Notes under the pieces: model-generated | What the model was told of the DNA's origin: nothing | Database searches by the model: none | The model's input: only the letters and a program-made list of their open reading frames with translations | Made by a program: the position numbers and the translations under genes | Shown here: positions 1-8,145 of the stretch, one piece after another | Position numbering within the stretch: the stretch's first letter is position 1 | Layout of the letters: the number at the start of each line of letters is the position of its first letter | Assembly: GCF_937980635.1 (NCBI RefSeq) | Contig: NZ_CALJPG010000023.1 | Location: forward strand, 62,001-126,000 | Origin: an uncultured Campylobacter sp. | GTDB taxonomy: Bacteria; Campylobacterota; Campylobacteria; Campylobacterales; Campylobacteraceae | Reading direction: 5' to 3' | Length of the DNA stretch: 64,000 nt

Positions 1-84
1 CTGGGAGTAGGCGAGTTCTCCGCTCTGCCGTAATTTTACTAAGCAATCGCGGTGGAGCGGGACAATTTAAATTTTGGAAATTTT

Positions 85-1242
85 ATGAACGACGAATTTT
101 ATATGGATTTGGCGCTGCGGGCTGCGTGGCGCTATCAGGCCTTGACGCTACCCAACCCCGCCGTGGGCTGCGTACTTCTGGATAGGGGCGGCAGAGTTCT
201 TGACATAGGCGCGCACAAAAAGGCGGGCTTTTTGCACGCCGAGGCAAACGCCGTTTTCGCCGCGCTGTGCGATCTGGACGCAAATTTCGCGCAGGATTTC
301 GCTTGCGAATACGCCCGCAAATTCGGTGTTAAATTTCAAAACCTAGAATCCCTAAAAAGCGCTCTTTTGCAGCCGAGCTTCACTTATGATTTTATCTTAA
401 ACCGTCACGGCGGGCTTTTGCGCGGCGCTTGCGCCTACGTCACGCTCGAGCCCTGCGCGCACCGCGGCAAGACCCCGTCTTGCGCCGAGCTTTTGGCGGA
501 GCTTGGGCTGTCGCGCGTGGTAATCGGCACACGCGATACGAATGCGCAGGCTGCTGGCGGCGCAGAAATTTTACGCCGTGGGGGCATAGAGGTGAAATTT
601 GACGTTTGCCATGCCGCGGCGGCGGAGCTTGTGGAACCGTTTTATTTGGCGCGCAAGGGCGGTTTTTGCTTCATCAAAATTAACGCCACACTAAACGGCT
701 CGGTGCATGGGCGGATCGGCAGTGAGAAGCAGCGTGCGTTCGTGCACGAGCTGCGCAGCGTATGCGATTACATAGGCGTGGGCGGGCAAACCGTGCGCGC
801 CGATAGACCAACGCTGGACGTGCGCGCGGCTAAATTTGATGAAATTAGCGCTTTGGTAGGCAGAGCCGATATGTTGACGCTAGACGCGTGTGTTGCGCCG
901 CAAAATCTAAAGCTGCGCACGCCCAATGTGTGGATCCACTCGCGCCGCGCACTTTCGGATTTTGATGCGAGCATTCCGCTTTTTGGCGTCGAAGAGCGCA
1001 AAGTGGAGGTCTCGCAGTCGCTGCCTGCGGGCGCGAAAATCACGATGATAGAGGCGGGGGCGAGTTCGTTTGACGAGTTTGCGCAGTTTGCGAGCCACGC
1101 GCTTATTTTTTACAGCGCGCAGATGAGGGAGGCGGGAAATTTTAGAGCAAATGCTGCGCTACAGCCGCTTTTCATCTCCAGCGCAGGTGATCCGCATCTG
1201 GAAGCGAACGAATTCTACGGCTGGTTTAAAATTTTAAAATGA
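85..1242 (+). CDS. ribD: Bifunctional riboflavin biosynthesis deaminase/reductase RibD
   Basis: RibD catalyses two early steps of riboflavin synthesis: deamination of the pyrimidine made from GTP by GTP cyclohydrolase II, then reduction of its ribosyl side chain. The N-terminal half carries the zinc-deaminase signature, HAE at residues 51-53 and PCAHRGKTPSC with zinc cysteines near 124 and 133. The C-terminal reductase half has the usual KINATLNG and RADRPTLDVR segments. The ATG at 85 opens directly into the conserved deaminase helix, so I prefer it to an in-frame ATG at 52. About 70 residues separate HAE from the PC motif, roughly 45 more than in E. coli RibD; the extra stretch is a lineage-type insertion. 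It ends convergently with the next gene, overlapping it by 9 bases. Confidence 0.93.
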   Translation: MNDEFYMDLALRAAWRYQALTLPNPAVGCVLLDRGGRVLDIGAHKKAGFLHAEANAVFAALCDLDANFAQDFACEYARKFGVKFQNLESLKSALLQPSFTYDFILNRHGGLLRGACAYVTLEPCAHRGKTPSCAELLAELGLSRVVIGTRDTNAQAAGGAEILRRGGIEVKFDVCHAAAAELVEPFYLARKGGFCFIKINATLNGSVHGRIGSEKQRAFVHELRSVCDYIGVGGQTVRADRPTLDVRAAKFDEISALVGRADMLTLDACVAPQNLKLRTPNVWIHSRRALSDFDASIPLFGVEERKVEVSQSLPAGAKITMIEAGASSFDEFAQFASHALIFYSAQMREAGNFRANAALQPLFISSAGDPHLEANEFYGWFKILK

Positions 1243-1800
1243 AAATTGCAAAAGCTTCGCTATTATCGGTATGAGGATCAGCAGCGCTACTATTATTATG
1301 ACGACCAATAGCGCCTTGTCTATGTTATATTTTCTTGCCGTAGATTTTGTCGTTGGGCTGCAATTTTGCAAGAAAGCCCCGAGCTTGTATCCGCTGATAT
1401 GAAATAGCCAAGCGGTCCAAATCGATCCGAGGGATAGGCACATCGCCGCAAATACAATTTCTGATTTATTTAATATCATTATGCCGACGATCATAAATAA
1501 AGATAGCAGACTAACGATAATCACGCCTATCGTCGCAAAGGCGATGAAAAATATAAAATTTAGCTTGCAATCGATGCCTAAAATGCGAAAATTAATAATT
1601 TTATCAGCGATATAAAATGCGGAGATTATCGTTAAGATAGCTTTTGCGAGCTCGGCCTTAAAAGAAGCGTAGGGCAATAGCGGTACGCCAAAAACTGCAT
1701 TCGATATGATACCTACGTGCGATAAAGTAAAGCCGAGCGAGAATGAAAATACGCCCGTCAGTAAGATGCCTAGAAGTATTTTATAAAAATATATTTTCAC
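1234..1800 (-). CDS. Small multi-pass membrane protein, paralogue A
   Basis: Unknown function. The product is about 188 residues and strongly hydrophobic, with four or five likely membrane helices and a short basic tail. A GTG at 1800 lies four bases after an AAGGA ribosome site, so it is preferred over the TTG two codons earlier. It is a paralogue of the gene at 2404-2982: both share the segment KLNFIFFIAFATIG, encoded by 43 identical bases, a similar start region and a TATAAT box at the same place. Its 3' end overlaps ribD on the other strand. No enzymatic motif is visible. Confidence 0.75.
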   Translation of the reverse strand: MKIYFYKILLGILLTGVFSFSLGFTLSHVGIISNAVFGVPLLPYASFKAELAKAILTIISAFYIADKIINFRILGIDCKLNFIFFIAFATIGVIIVSLLSLFMIVGIMILNKSEIVFAAMCLSLGSIWTAWLFHISGYKLGAFLQNCSPTTKSTARKYNIDKALLVVIIIVALLILIPIIAKLLQFSF

Positions 1801-1824
1801 ACTCAATCCTTAAAATTCTGCGAA

Positions 1825-1830
1825 ATTATA
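1825..1830 (-). promoter_or_regulatory. Putative sigma70 -10 box for membrane paralogue A
   Basis: TATAAT on the minus strand, about 25 bases upstream of the GTG start. The surrounding sequence resembles the region upstream of paralogue B (TATAAT at 3007-3012), which suggests the duplication included the promoter. No convincing -35 box is visible, as is usual for Campylobacter sigma70 promoters. Confidence 0.55.
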
Positions 1831-1862
1831 CGCAATGGCAGCTTAAAATTTTGATCGCAAAT

Positions 1863-2252
1863 TTAGCGTAAGCTTTGAAATTTTTCACGTATGCCGCAGG
1901 CAACAACGCAGAGCGAGTATAAAAAACAGATATATGCCGCAAGCGGGACAAAAGCGACAAATCCCGAAGCATAAACTAAAGCGACTAGCACATATGTCGC
2001 ATTTGCCAGCGCAGGTATGCTATAAGTCCAAAGCTCGGGCTTTTCAAAAGGAGTGTCGATAGCGTTGAAATACAAAGCCAAATTTAGCGCTAGCAGTAGC
2101 AAAAATATATAATTCTTTTTCATAAAAGGAAAAGCGGCGCAAACCAAGACTACTATCAAATTTAATGCGATAAGAAAACCTATGTAATTAATATCTATAA
2201 AGGCGCAAAGTAAGCCTAAAATCGCGATTAATATATGTTTTTTCATATCCAA
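1863..2252 (-). CDS. Small membrane protein, function unknown
   Basis: The product is 129 residues and almost wholly hydrophobic, with four predicted membrane helices. It begins MDMKKHIL and ends with a short charged tail. The start may be TTG 2252, with AAGGG six bases upstream, or ATG 2246. A TATAAT box at 2278-2283 (minus strand) can serve it. It lies between the two paralogous membrane proteins in the same direction but does not share their KLNFIFFIAFATIG segment. I do not recognise the family. Confidence 0.65.
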   Translation of the reverse strand: MDMKKHILIAILGLLCAFIDINYIGFLIALNLIVVLVCAAFPFMKKNYIFLLLLALNLALYFNAIDTPFEKPELWTYSIPALANATYVLVALVYASGFVAFVPLAAYICFLYSLCVVACGIREKFQSLR

Positions 2253-2403
2253 TTGCTGCCCTTTTTTAATTCCTGCAATTATAGTGCGTAGATTTAAATT
2301 TTGATAAAAAGTATTTCGTACTTAAAATTTTGTCGCGCCGTGCGGGTGATCTACGCCTATGAAATTTAGCGCAGACGGACGAAATTAAATGGGGTACTTA
2401 GCT

Positions 2404-2982
2404 TTATTTAGATTCAAAAACGATAAAGTTTAGCCATATTATTACGCCTATAAGCAATAAAATAGACGATAGTGTTTCGTTGGCATTCCAGCGCCTTTTT
2501 AGACTAACGATTTGTAAAAATTTACCGAGCTCGTAATTACTTTTGCGAAATGAAAATGCCGTAGAATAGGTGCCTATGAATAATATCGCGGCGGATAATA
2601 TCGCTACTAATCTTTTATCCAAATCCAAACCGAATAGCATAAAACCGAATACTATGATATAAGTAACGGCGGTAAGCGCTAAAATTCCTATCGTCGCAAA
2701 GGCGATGAAAAATATAAAATTTAGCTTGCGATCAACCTCTTTGACGTAAAAATCGCTCAAACTGCTGCTGACGTAAAAGGCGAATAGCTCAAGAATCGCC
2801 GTCGTAAAAGGCAGGCGAATATCGCCCGGAAATAAAAAATATCCCTTCAAAAGGCTCATAACATCGATATTTGAAATATTTTCAATATGCCACGAAACAA
2901 CGTAAAATGAAATCACAAAAATGGCTAAAAATACGTTACCCAAAAAGAACTTGTAAATTAGGTATTTTATGTTTTTGCGCAC
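2404..2982 (-). CDS. Small multi-pass membrane protein, paralogue B
   Basis: The product is about 192 residues with four or five membrane helices, and the function is unknown. An open frame continues upstream to 3039, but a TATAAT box at 3007-3012 would then fall inside the gene. A GTG at 2982 follows AGGGAG by six bases, and starting there aligns it with paralogue A (1234-1800). The shared core is KLNFIFFIAFATIG. The two copies flank an unrelated membrane gene, which points to local duplication followed by divergence everywhere except this core. Confidence 0.75.
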   Translation of the reverse strand: MRKNIKYLIYKFFLGNVFLAIFVISFYVVSWHIENISNIDVMSLLKGYFLFPGDIRLPFTTAILELFAFYVSSSLSDFYVKEVDRKLNFIFFIAFATIGILALTAVTYIIVFGFMLFGLDLDKRLVAILSAAILFIGTYSTAFSFRKSNYELGKFLQIVSLKRRWNANETLSSILLLIGVIIWLNFIVFESK

Positions 2983-3006
2983 CTTGGCTCCCTGAAATTT
3001 CGCGAG

Positions 3007-3012
3007 ATTATA
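3007..3012 (-). promoter_or_regulatory. Putative sigma70 -10 box for membrane paralogue B
   Basis: TATAAT on the minus strand, 25 bases before the preferred GTG start at 2982. The arrangement repeats the one in front of paralogue A, and it is the main reason for rejecting the longer open frame. Confidence 0.5.
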
Positions 3013-3604
3013 CGTCAAATTTGCTTTTAACCGCCTCAAATCGGCAGGAAAATAATGAGTGAAATTTGACAGAATTTTGATGCGTAGTTTAAATTTACGG
3101 TTTTATTTACAGCTCAATTCGCGGTGCTGAATTTTTAAATTTAGAGGCGCGGTATGCTGGCTAAATTAAAATGTAGCGCGTTATGTCATTTCAGCGCTAT
3201 TAAAATGGAAGGCGTTTAACTAATTTTAAACCATTCCAAGCTTCTGCCAAATTTCACCGCATTTGCCAGCCTGCCGTTTCCGTCAAATTTAAAATTCTAC
3301 AAACGCGTATAGGCGCCGTTTTGAATGATACAGCGATCTGCTGCGTAAAATTCTACTATTTTGCGCGTACAGCGCCTGATTTTGAAATGGCGTCCGCGGG
3401 GCTAAATTTTAAAATTCCGTTATGCGAATGGATTTAAAATTTCATAACAGACACAGAATTTTAAAATTTAAAATCTCAAAATTCTAAAATTCCGAAATCT
3501 CGCGGCGCGGGCAAATTTAAAATTTAAAACTCAAGCCAAATTTTAAATTTCAAACCGAGCGGAATTCTAAATTCTAAATTGAGCGGAATTCCAAATCCAA
3601 AAAT
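3013..3604. other. Gene-free stretch dense in RAATTY words
   Basis: No credible gene here. From about 3400 the sequence is dominated by AAATTT, AAATTC and GAATTC words separated by short spacers. Near the end a block beginning gagcggaattc is repeated twice with small changes (about 3555-3600). No tRNA fold or strong terminator was seen. Confidence 0.7.
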
Positions 3605-4561
3605 TTAGTGATGATGCCCCAAATGCCCGTCACCGCCATTTGATCTTACTTCGCAGATGAGTTCGCCGCCGCAATCGTTATCGCTACTTTCAAGTTGCAA
3701 GGTCGTGTGCGTGATGCCCAGATGCTCCATTTCGTGCGATATTTCGCGCAAGATCCGCTCCGCCTCGCGCACGCTCAGCTCGCCGCTAACCACGATATGC
3801 GCCGTGAGCGCGTTTGCGCCGCTTGTTATACTCCAGACATGTAGGTCGTGCACCGAAAGCACGCCGTCCACGCCCCTGATCTGCGCGACGAGCCCGTCCA
3901 GGCACACGCCCTTTGGCGAGCCCTCCATCAGGATGTTTAGGCTGTCTTTTAGCACGCCCCAGCCGCTTTTTACGATGAGCGCGGCCACGAGCACGCTAGC
4001 CGCCGCGTCCGCCCAACCCCAGCCAAAGCACATGATCAGCAGTGCCGCCGTGATCGCGCCCACCGAGCCCAGAGCGTCGCCGAGTACGTGCGCATAGGCG
4101 CCGCGCATATTGACGTTTTCTCTCACGTCGCCGCCGCGCAGCATGTAAAGCGCCACGACGATGTTTACGGCAAGCCCCAGCGTGCTGATGGCGAGCATGC
4201 CCGCGGTGGCTACTTCGGGCGGGTTTTGGAAGCGCCGCGCCGCCTCGATGACGATCAAAACGGCGATCGCGACGAGGGCGAGGGCGTTTATCGTCGCGGC
4301 TAAAATTTCGATCCGCCTGTAGCCGAAGGTCTTTTGCAGATTGCCTTTGCGTTCGCCGAATTTAAACGCAAACAGCGAAAGCCCGAGCGCCGCGGCGTCT
4401 GATAGCATGTGCCCGGCGTCGGAGAGTAGGGCAAGCGAGTTCGTCGCGAAGCCGCCCGCGACCTCAACCAGCATAAAAGCGGATATCATAAGGAAGGAAT
4501 TTCTCAAAACGGTTTTATTTGATGTGTGCGAATGCGCGCAATGGACGTGATTTTCGTGCAT
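3605..4561 (-). CDS. Cation diffusion facilitator metal exporter (CzcD/ZitB type)
   Basis: The product is a proton-driven exporter of zinc or a related divalent metal in the inner membrane, 318 residues long. It begins with a His-rich segment (MHENHVHCAHSH). Six helices follow, with the metal-site patterns LLSDAGHMLSDA in helix 2 and HVLGDALGS in helix 5. The cytosolic C-terminal domain contains VHDLHVWS and ends in a second His-rich tail. The ATG at 4561 is preceded by GAGGT. The possible TTG at 4582 falls at the likely transcription start, so it is rejected. Family assignment is firm; metal specificity cannot be read from the sequence. Confidence 0.92.
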   Translation of the reverse strand: MHENHVHCAHSHTSNKTVLRNSFLMISAFMLVEVAGGFATNSLALLSDAGHMLSDAAALGLSLFAFKFGERKGNLQKTFGYRRIEILAATINALALVAIAVLIVIEAARRFQNPPEVATAGMLAISTLGLAVNIVVALYMLRGGDVRENVNMRGAYAHVLGDALGSVGAITAALLIMCFGWGWADAAASVLVAALIVKSGWGVLKDSLNILMEGSPKGVCLDGLVAQIRGVDGVLSVHDLHVWSITSGANALTAHIVVSGELSVREAERILREISHEMEHLGITHTTLQLESSDNDCGGELICEVRSNGGDGHLGHHH

Positions 4562-4593
4562 TTTGACCTCGTTTTTCGGCAAATTTTAGATAC

Positions 4594-4599
4594 ATTATA
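4594..4599 (-). promoter_or_regulatory. Sigma70 -10 box of the metal exporter gene
   Basis: TATAAT on the minus strand preceded by a run of seven T and GGGG, the T-rich type of promoter common in Campylobacter. Transcription would start near 4587, which fixes the exporter's start at ATG 4561. Confidence 0.6.
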
Positions 4600-4614
4600 C
4601 CCCAAAAAAAGCGC

Positions 4615-5490
4615 TTAAATTTTAGCCAAATCTCCCTCTAACTCGACGTTTACGCGCTTGCCTATATCTTTTAACTTGCTAAACTCTTCCACTAGCCTCG
4701 GCGCGTCGTCAAGACTGATCGCAAACGTCCAAAGATAGGTAAGCACCGAGTAGATGTGACCCGCATTTGCATGATTGCTCGAGAGTAAAAATATCGCCAA
4801 GCTAAAAATCGCCGCCGCACTCGCGCCGATGACAAAAAAACTCATTGCCTCTCTGTTTGAAATGCGGATACGAAGCTTTGAAAGTACGTCGTAGTGGCGA
4901 TTTAGCGTGTATTCGTCGCCTACGCTTATGCGTCCTGCTTCGCGCTCCAGCTGGTTGTTTAGCTTTAGATACAAGCGGTCGTTTTTAGTGATGTATTTTG
5001 GCAGCAAAATGCCAAAAACCGCGAGCAGGGCAAAAACGGCCAAACCTACGTAGAACTCGATAAACAAAAGCATGATTGCCGAGCCGAAAATCGAGACGAC
5101 CGAGGTGAAAAATACGGGAAAGTGCTGCTCGAAAAAATCCACGAATTCGCGAGATAAATTTGCCCTTGCGATTATGACGCTTTCGTCTTTTGCGGCTCTT
5201 TTTTCGTTCATTATCACGCTTACGGCAAGTCCTGCATATATCCTAGTAAATACCTGCGTATCCACACGCCGCCTAATCGAGCCAAGCCCCCAGCCGACAA
5301 ACACTAAGCCCGAGTAGCTAAGTGCCAAAAGCGTGTCGCCGGATACGATGGCGTTTATGGCGATGCCGGCTAGTACTGGATAGACGAGAAATAGCCCGTT
5401 TTCCGCCAAAACCAGGCTAAACGTTAAAAACAGTTTTTTAAAGTTTTTCTTTGCTATGAGCGTTAGCGTCTTAAATGCGCTATTTTGCAT
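4615..5490 (-). CDS. Stand-alone six-helix ABC transporter membrane domain protein
   Basis: The product is 291 residues and resembles the transmembrane half of type-I ABC exporters: membrane helices near residues 17-60, 125-165 and 220-260, and a cytosolic loop rich in charged residues. It has no Walker A, signature or Walker B motif, and no ATPase gene is adjacent. Proteins of this kind (ABC transporter six-transmembrane-domain family) are annotated in many proteobacteria without a known role. It may pair with an ATPase encoded elsewhere or work alone. The start is an ATG after AAGGA. Confidence 0.75.
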   Translation of the reverse strand: MQNSAFKTLTLIAKKNFKKLFLTFSLVLAENGLFLVYPVLAGIAINAIVSGDTLLALSYSGLVFVGWGLGSIRRRVDTQVFTRIYAGLAVSVIMNEKRAAKDESVIIARANLSREFVDFFEQHFPVFFTSVVSIFGSAIMLLFIEFYVGLAVFALLAVFGILLPKYITKNDRLYLKLNNQLEREAGRISVGDEYTLNRHYDVLSKLRIRISNREAMSFFVIGASAAAIFSLAIFLLSSNHANAGHIYSVLTYLWTFAISLDDAPRLVEEFSKLKDIGKRVNVELEGDLAKI

Positions 5491-5573
5491 AAAAATCCTT
5501 CGGTTAAAATCGCGCGGATTTTAGCTGATTTTAAAATTTGCGTCAAATTTTTTGAAAATTTTTGCTGTAACTC

Positions 5574-5602
5574 TTGACATTACAACAAAATTTAACTATA
5601 CT
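5574..5602 (+). promoter_or_regulatory. Sigma70 promoter of the cupin gene
   Basis: TTGACA at 5574-5579 and TATACT at 5597-5602 are separated by 17 bases, unusually close to the classical consensus for this genome, where -35 boxes are mostly missing. A half-operator ATTACAAC at 5579-5586 overlaps the end of the -35 box. Strong basal activity held down by a repressor is the natural reading. Confidence 0.75.
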
Positions 5603-5612
5603 TCGCTTATCG

Positions 5613-5635
5613 GTTGTAAGTTATAACATTACAAC
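5613..5635 (+). promoter_or_regulatory. Palindromic operator at the cupin transcription start
   Basis: Arms GTTGTAA (5613-5619) and TTACAAC (5629-5635) enclose GTTATAACA. The palindrome sits just after the likely transcription start, and a third half-site, ATTACAAC, lies inside the promoter at 5579-5586. This is a typical repressor layout. The Rrf2 protein at 7555-7965 is the nearest candidate ligand, which is inference. Confidence 0.65.
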
Positions 5636-5657
5636 AAAAATTTACAAGGAGAAAAAG

Positions 5658-6032
5658 ATGTCAAACTACAAGATCATTTCAACGAAAAACGAACCTAGAG
5701 TCGAGCTAAAAGAAGCTCTAGGCTTAAGCGGCTGCGAGCTTTCTATCAACGAGCTTCCCGCAAATGTGAGCGTGCCTTTCGTGCATTCGCACAAGCAAAA
5801 CGAGGAGCTTTATTTGGTGCTAAAAGGCGGCGGCACGCTCTTCATCGACGGCGAGGAAAAGGCGGTCAAAGAGGGCGATGCGATCCGCATCGACCCGGCG
5901 GGCAAGAGATGCTTCAAGGCGGGTGCGCAGGGGATGAAATTTATCTGCATCCAAACTAAACGCGGCAGCCTGGAGCAGTACACTAACGGCGACGGCGTGA
6001 TAAACGAGGACGTAAAGCCGAGCTGGCTGTAA
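5658..6032 (+). CDS. Cupin-domain protein
   Basis: The product is 124 residues forming one small beta-barrel cupin. Motif 1 is HSHKQNEELYLVLKG, with the His-x-His and Glu metal ligands and the second Gly-rich strand; motif 2 is GDAIRIDPAGKRCF, where the usual His is replaced. Such proteins bind a metal or small ligand and act as isomerases, dioxygenases or sensors; the exact reaction is not evident. The ATG at 5658 follows AAGGAG. Upstream lie a consensus promoter and palindromic operator, and downstream an NAD(P)-binding protein and an Rrf2 regulator, so a stress or redox response is likely. Confidence 0.85.
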   Translation: MSNYKIISTKNEPRVELKEALGLSGCELSINELPANVSVPFVHSHKQNEELYLVLKGGGTLFIDGEEKAVKEGDAIRIDPAGKRCFKAGAQGMKFICIQTKRGSLEQYTNGDGVINEDVKPSWL

Positions 6033-6245
6033 AATTTCGCAAGACAAGCACGCAGCAAAGCGCGGTCGTAAATTTTAAACCGTACGGCAGGCAAACGACG
6101 CCCCTGCGTGGCGGGTGCATCGGCCGCGACGGCGACGATAAATGGTCGTATGAATAAGTACATTAGCTGCGGCGGAAGTGAATTAGCTTGCAGCGGCGAT
6201 AAGTGGCTGCGTCAGCAAACAAAATCTAAATTTAAAGGATAGAAA

Positions 6246-6881
6246 ATGAAAAAAGTAGCAATCATCGGAGCAAACGGAAAATCAGGTAGCGCGCTAGTTG
6301 CGGAGGCGCTAAAGCAGGGCTACGACGTAACGGGCTTCGCGCGAAACAAAGAGTATAAAAACGACGCCATCAAGCTCGTGCACAAGGACGTTTTTGAGCT
6401 TAGCAAGGCCGATTTGGCGGGCTTTGACGTCGTCATCAGCGCGGTCGCTGCATGGACGCCGCAGACCTTCCCGCTTCACGCGAAAATGACGCAGCGCATC
6501 GCGGAGCTGCTAGGCGGCACGCAGACTAGACTTTTCGTCATCGGCGGCGCGGGCGTATTATACACAGACGCTTCGCGCAAGATGCGCCTGATGGATACTC
6601 CGAGCTTCCCGGCTGAGTATATGGGCGTAGCGGAGGCGACTGCGGCGAGCTACGAGGTGCTAAAAGCGAGCAAAGATTTGATCTGGACCTACGTGATCCC
6701 TGCCGCGGAATACGACGCAAACGCCGCTCGCACGGGCTCATACGTCCTCGGAGGCGACGAGCTGATCCTAAACGGCAAGGGCAAAAGCTACATCGGCTAC
6801 GCAGACCTCGCGCTCGCAGTAATAGATGAGATCAAGGCGCAAAAATTTATCGGCAAGCCGTTCACGGCGGTCGGCGAATAA
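6246..6881 (+). CDS. NAD(P)-binding NmrA/atypical SDR-type protein (YwnB-like)
   Basis: The product is 211 residues with a Rossmann nucleotide site at the N-terminus, IGANGKSGSALV (residues 6-17). It lacks the YxxxK catalytic pair of classical short-chain dehydrogenases, as do NmrA-type sensors and YwnB-like proteins. ATG follows AAAGGAT. It lies between the cupin gene and the Rrf2 regulator gene; pairing of a YwnB-like protein with an Rrf2/YwnA-type regulator is known from Bacillus and other genomes. The substrate is unknown. A role in redox or electrophile stress is inferred from the family and context only. Confidence 0.82.
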   Translation: MKKVAIIGANGKSGSALVAEALKQGYDVTGFARNKEYKNDAIKLVHKDVFELSKADLAGFDVVISAVAAWTPQTFPLHAKMTQRIAELLGGTQTRLFVIGGAGVLYTDASRKMRLMDTPSFPAEYMGVAEATAASYEVLKASKDLIWTYVIPAAEYDANAARTGSYVLGGDELILNGKGKSYIGYADLALAVIDEIKAQKFIGKPFTAVGE

Positions 6882-7554
6882 TGGGCGTTGCCGCGCGTAA
6901 ATTTTAACTACGCGGCACGGCAAAATTCTAACGTAAATTTTAAATCGTGCGGCGCAGTAAAATTCGAACGTAAATTTAAAATTTAGCAGCAAAGTAAACT
7001 CTGGCTTAAATCAAAATTTAGCGCTAGGACAGAGCCTATGTTTGAATTAAAATTTAGAGCTAGAGCGAGCTACGGCTTGAAATTAAATTTAGTGGCGGAG
7101 CCGAACTCAAGCTAAAATTTAAAATTTAACGGCGACGGTAGCGGCGACCGTGGTGCTAATGACGGCGGCGATTGCGTTGCAGAACATCGGTAGCGATTGT
7201 ATTCGAATAATAGCGGTGGTGGCGATAGCGGCGATTGTATTCGCGACAACCGCAGCAGAGGTAATGAACAGCGGTAGCGGCTGCAACGGCGGTGTAGGCG
7301 GGGATAGTCGCGCTATCGGTATCGGCGGCGCGCGGCTTGCTATGTCGCGGATGAAATTTAGGCGTGATTAAAATTAATATCTAAATTTTAAAAAATCGAC
7401 TAGCGGATGAAATTTCGGAACGATTAAATTTAAGATTAGAATTTTAAGAAAATCGCTTGGTGGATTAAATTTTAGCGCGATCTGAAATTTAGCGCCCGAA
7501 TTTAAGTAAAAATTCGCTTAAATTCTAAAATTCAGATCCAAATCAAGGAGCGAA
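6882..7554. other. Gene-free stretch with RAATTY words and GC-rich repeats
   Basis: No supported gene. The left part (6900-7130) is a string of AAATTTAAAATTTAGC-like words with short spacers. The middle (7130-7345) is GC-rich, and the phrase gattgtattcg occurs twice (about 7196 and 7229). The right part is a degenerate 56/57-base tandem repeat leading up to the Rrf2 gene. An open frame at 7150-7371 encodes only low-complexity residues and has no ribosome site. Confidence 0.65.
7347..7500 (+). repeat. Degenerate tandem repeat, 56-57 base unit, about 2.5 copies
   Basis: Units begin at 7347, 7403 and 7460, each opening with GCGGATGAAATTT or a variant, followed by an AT-rich segment and AAAATCG. 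The same opening word recurs in frame inside the RluD-type gene's insert near 55300-55700, where it encodes Ala-Asp-Glu/Lys-Ile. Confidence 0.6.
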
Positions 7555-7965
7555 ATGCAAGTAGGTATCAAATTTTCACTCGCCGTTCACATCATGCTTT
7601 GCGTCGCGTATTTTCGTGAGGAGAAGGTCACGGGCGATTTCGTCGCCGCAAGCTCGGGGATAAACCCCGCCATCGCGCGCAAGCTGATCTCGCAGCTGAA
7701 AAACGCAGCCTTGGTGCTCACGACCGCGGGCGTGGGCGGCATCACGCTGGCTCGCGACGCGCGGCTCATCACGCTTTTAGACATTTACGAGGCGGTGAGC
7801 GAGGAGGACGCGATGTTTCGCCTGCATAAAGGCTCGCCTAGCGCCTGCCCCGTGGGCGGCAAGATCGAGGCGGTACTCGCGCCGCGATTTACTCGTATTC
7901 AGAATGATTTTAAAAAATCCCTATCAAGCGTGAGCTTGGCGGATCTTTTGAGCGATCTAGAATAA
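7555..7965 (+). CDS. Rrf2-family transcriptional regulator (YwnA-like)
   Basis: The product is 136 residues with an N-terminal winged helix (MQVGIKFSLAVHIMLCVAYF), the Rrf2 recognition region around residues 28-50 and the family wing TTAGVGGITLARDARLITLLDIYEAV. Only one cysteine (SACPVG) lies in the loop that carries three cysteines in iron-sulfur Rrf2 proteins such as IscR or NsrR, so it probably does not hold a cluster and may sense through a single thiol or a ligand. It is the last gene of the cupin and NAD(P)-binding group and the likely regulator of that operator. ATG follows AAGGAG. Confidence 0.88.
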   Translation: MQVGIKFSLAVHIMLCVAYFREEKVTGDFVAASSGINPAIARKLISQLKNAALVLTTAGVGGITLARDARLITLLDIYEAVSEEDAMFRLHKGSPSACPVGGKIEAVLAPRFTRIQNDFKKSLSSVSLADLLSDLE

Positions 7966-8092
7966 AGCTAATTAAAATTTCTAAACACGCATTTATCTTC
8001 TAAACTTGCCAAAATTTCAAGGCTTGCGGGCTAAATTTATATAAAATTTTACCCGCTCGTCACGTAAAATTTCGATTTAATTTAAGCTAGGC

Positions 8093-8098
8093 TATAAT
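8093..8098 (+). promoter_or_regulatory. Sigma70 -10 box of the ankyrin gene
   Basis: TATAAT in the context GGCTATAATGCG, about 48 bases upstream of the TTG start. No -35 box is obvious. Confidence 0.5.
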
Positions 8099-8145
8099 GC
8101 GCTCGAAAATAGCAAAATGACGTTTTGTTAAAGGGGAGGGAAATT

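Noticed and set aside
1..33. Ten codons open from the window edge to a TAA at 31-33 on the plus strand
   Set aside because: Could be the end of an upstream gene, but too short to identify or to distinguish from chance.
5491..5657. Longer start for the cupin protein at 5574
   Set aside because: That start lies inside the -35 box; ATG 5658 has a proper ribosome site.
7150..7371. 73-codon open frame on the plus strand
   Set aside because: Low-complexity, no ribosome site, inside repeat-rich non-coding DNA.
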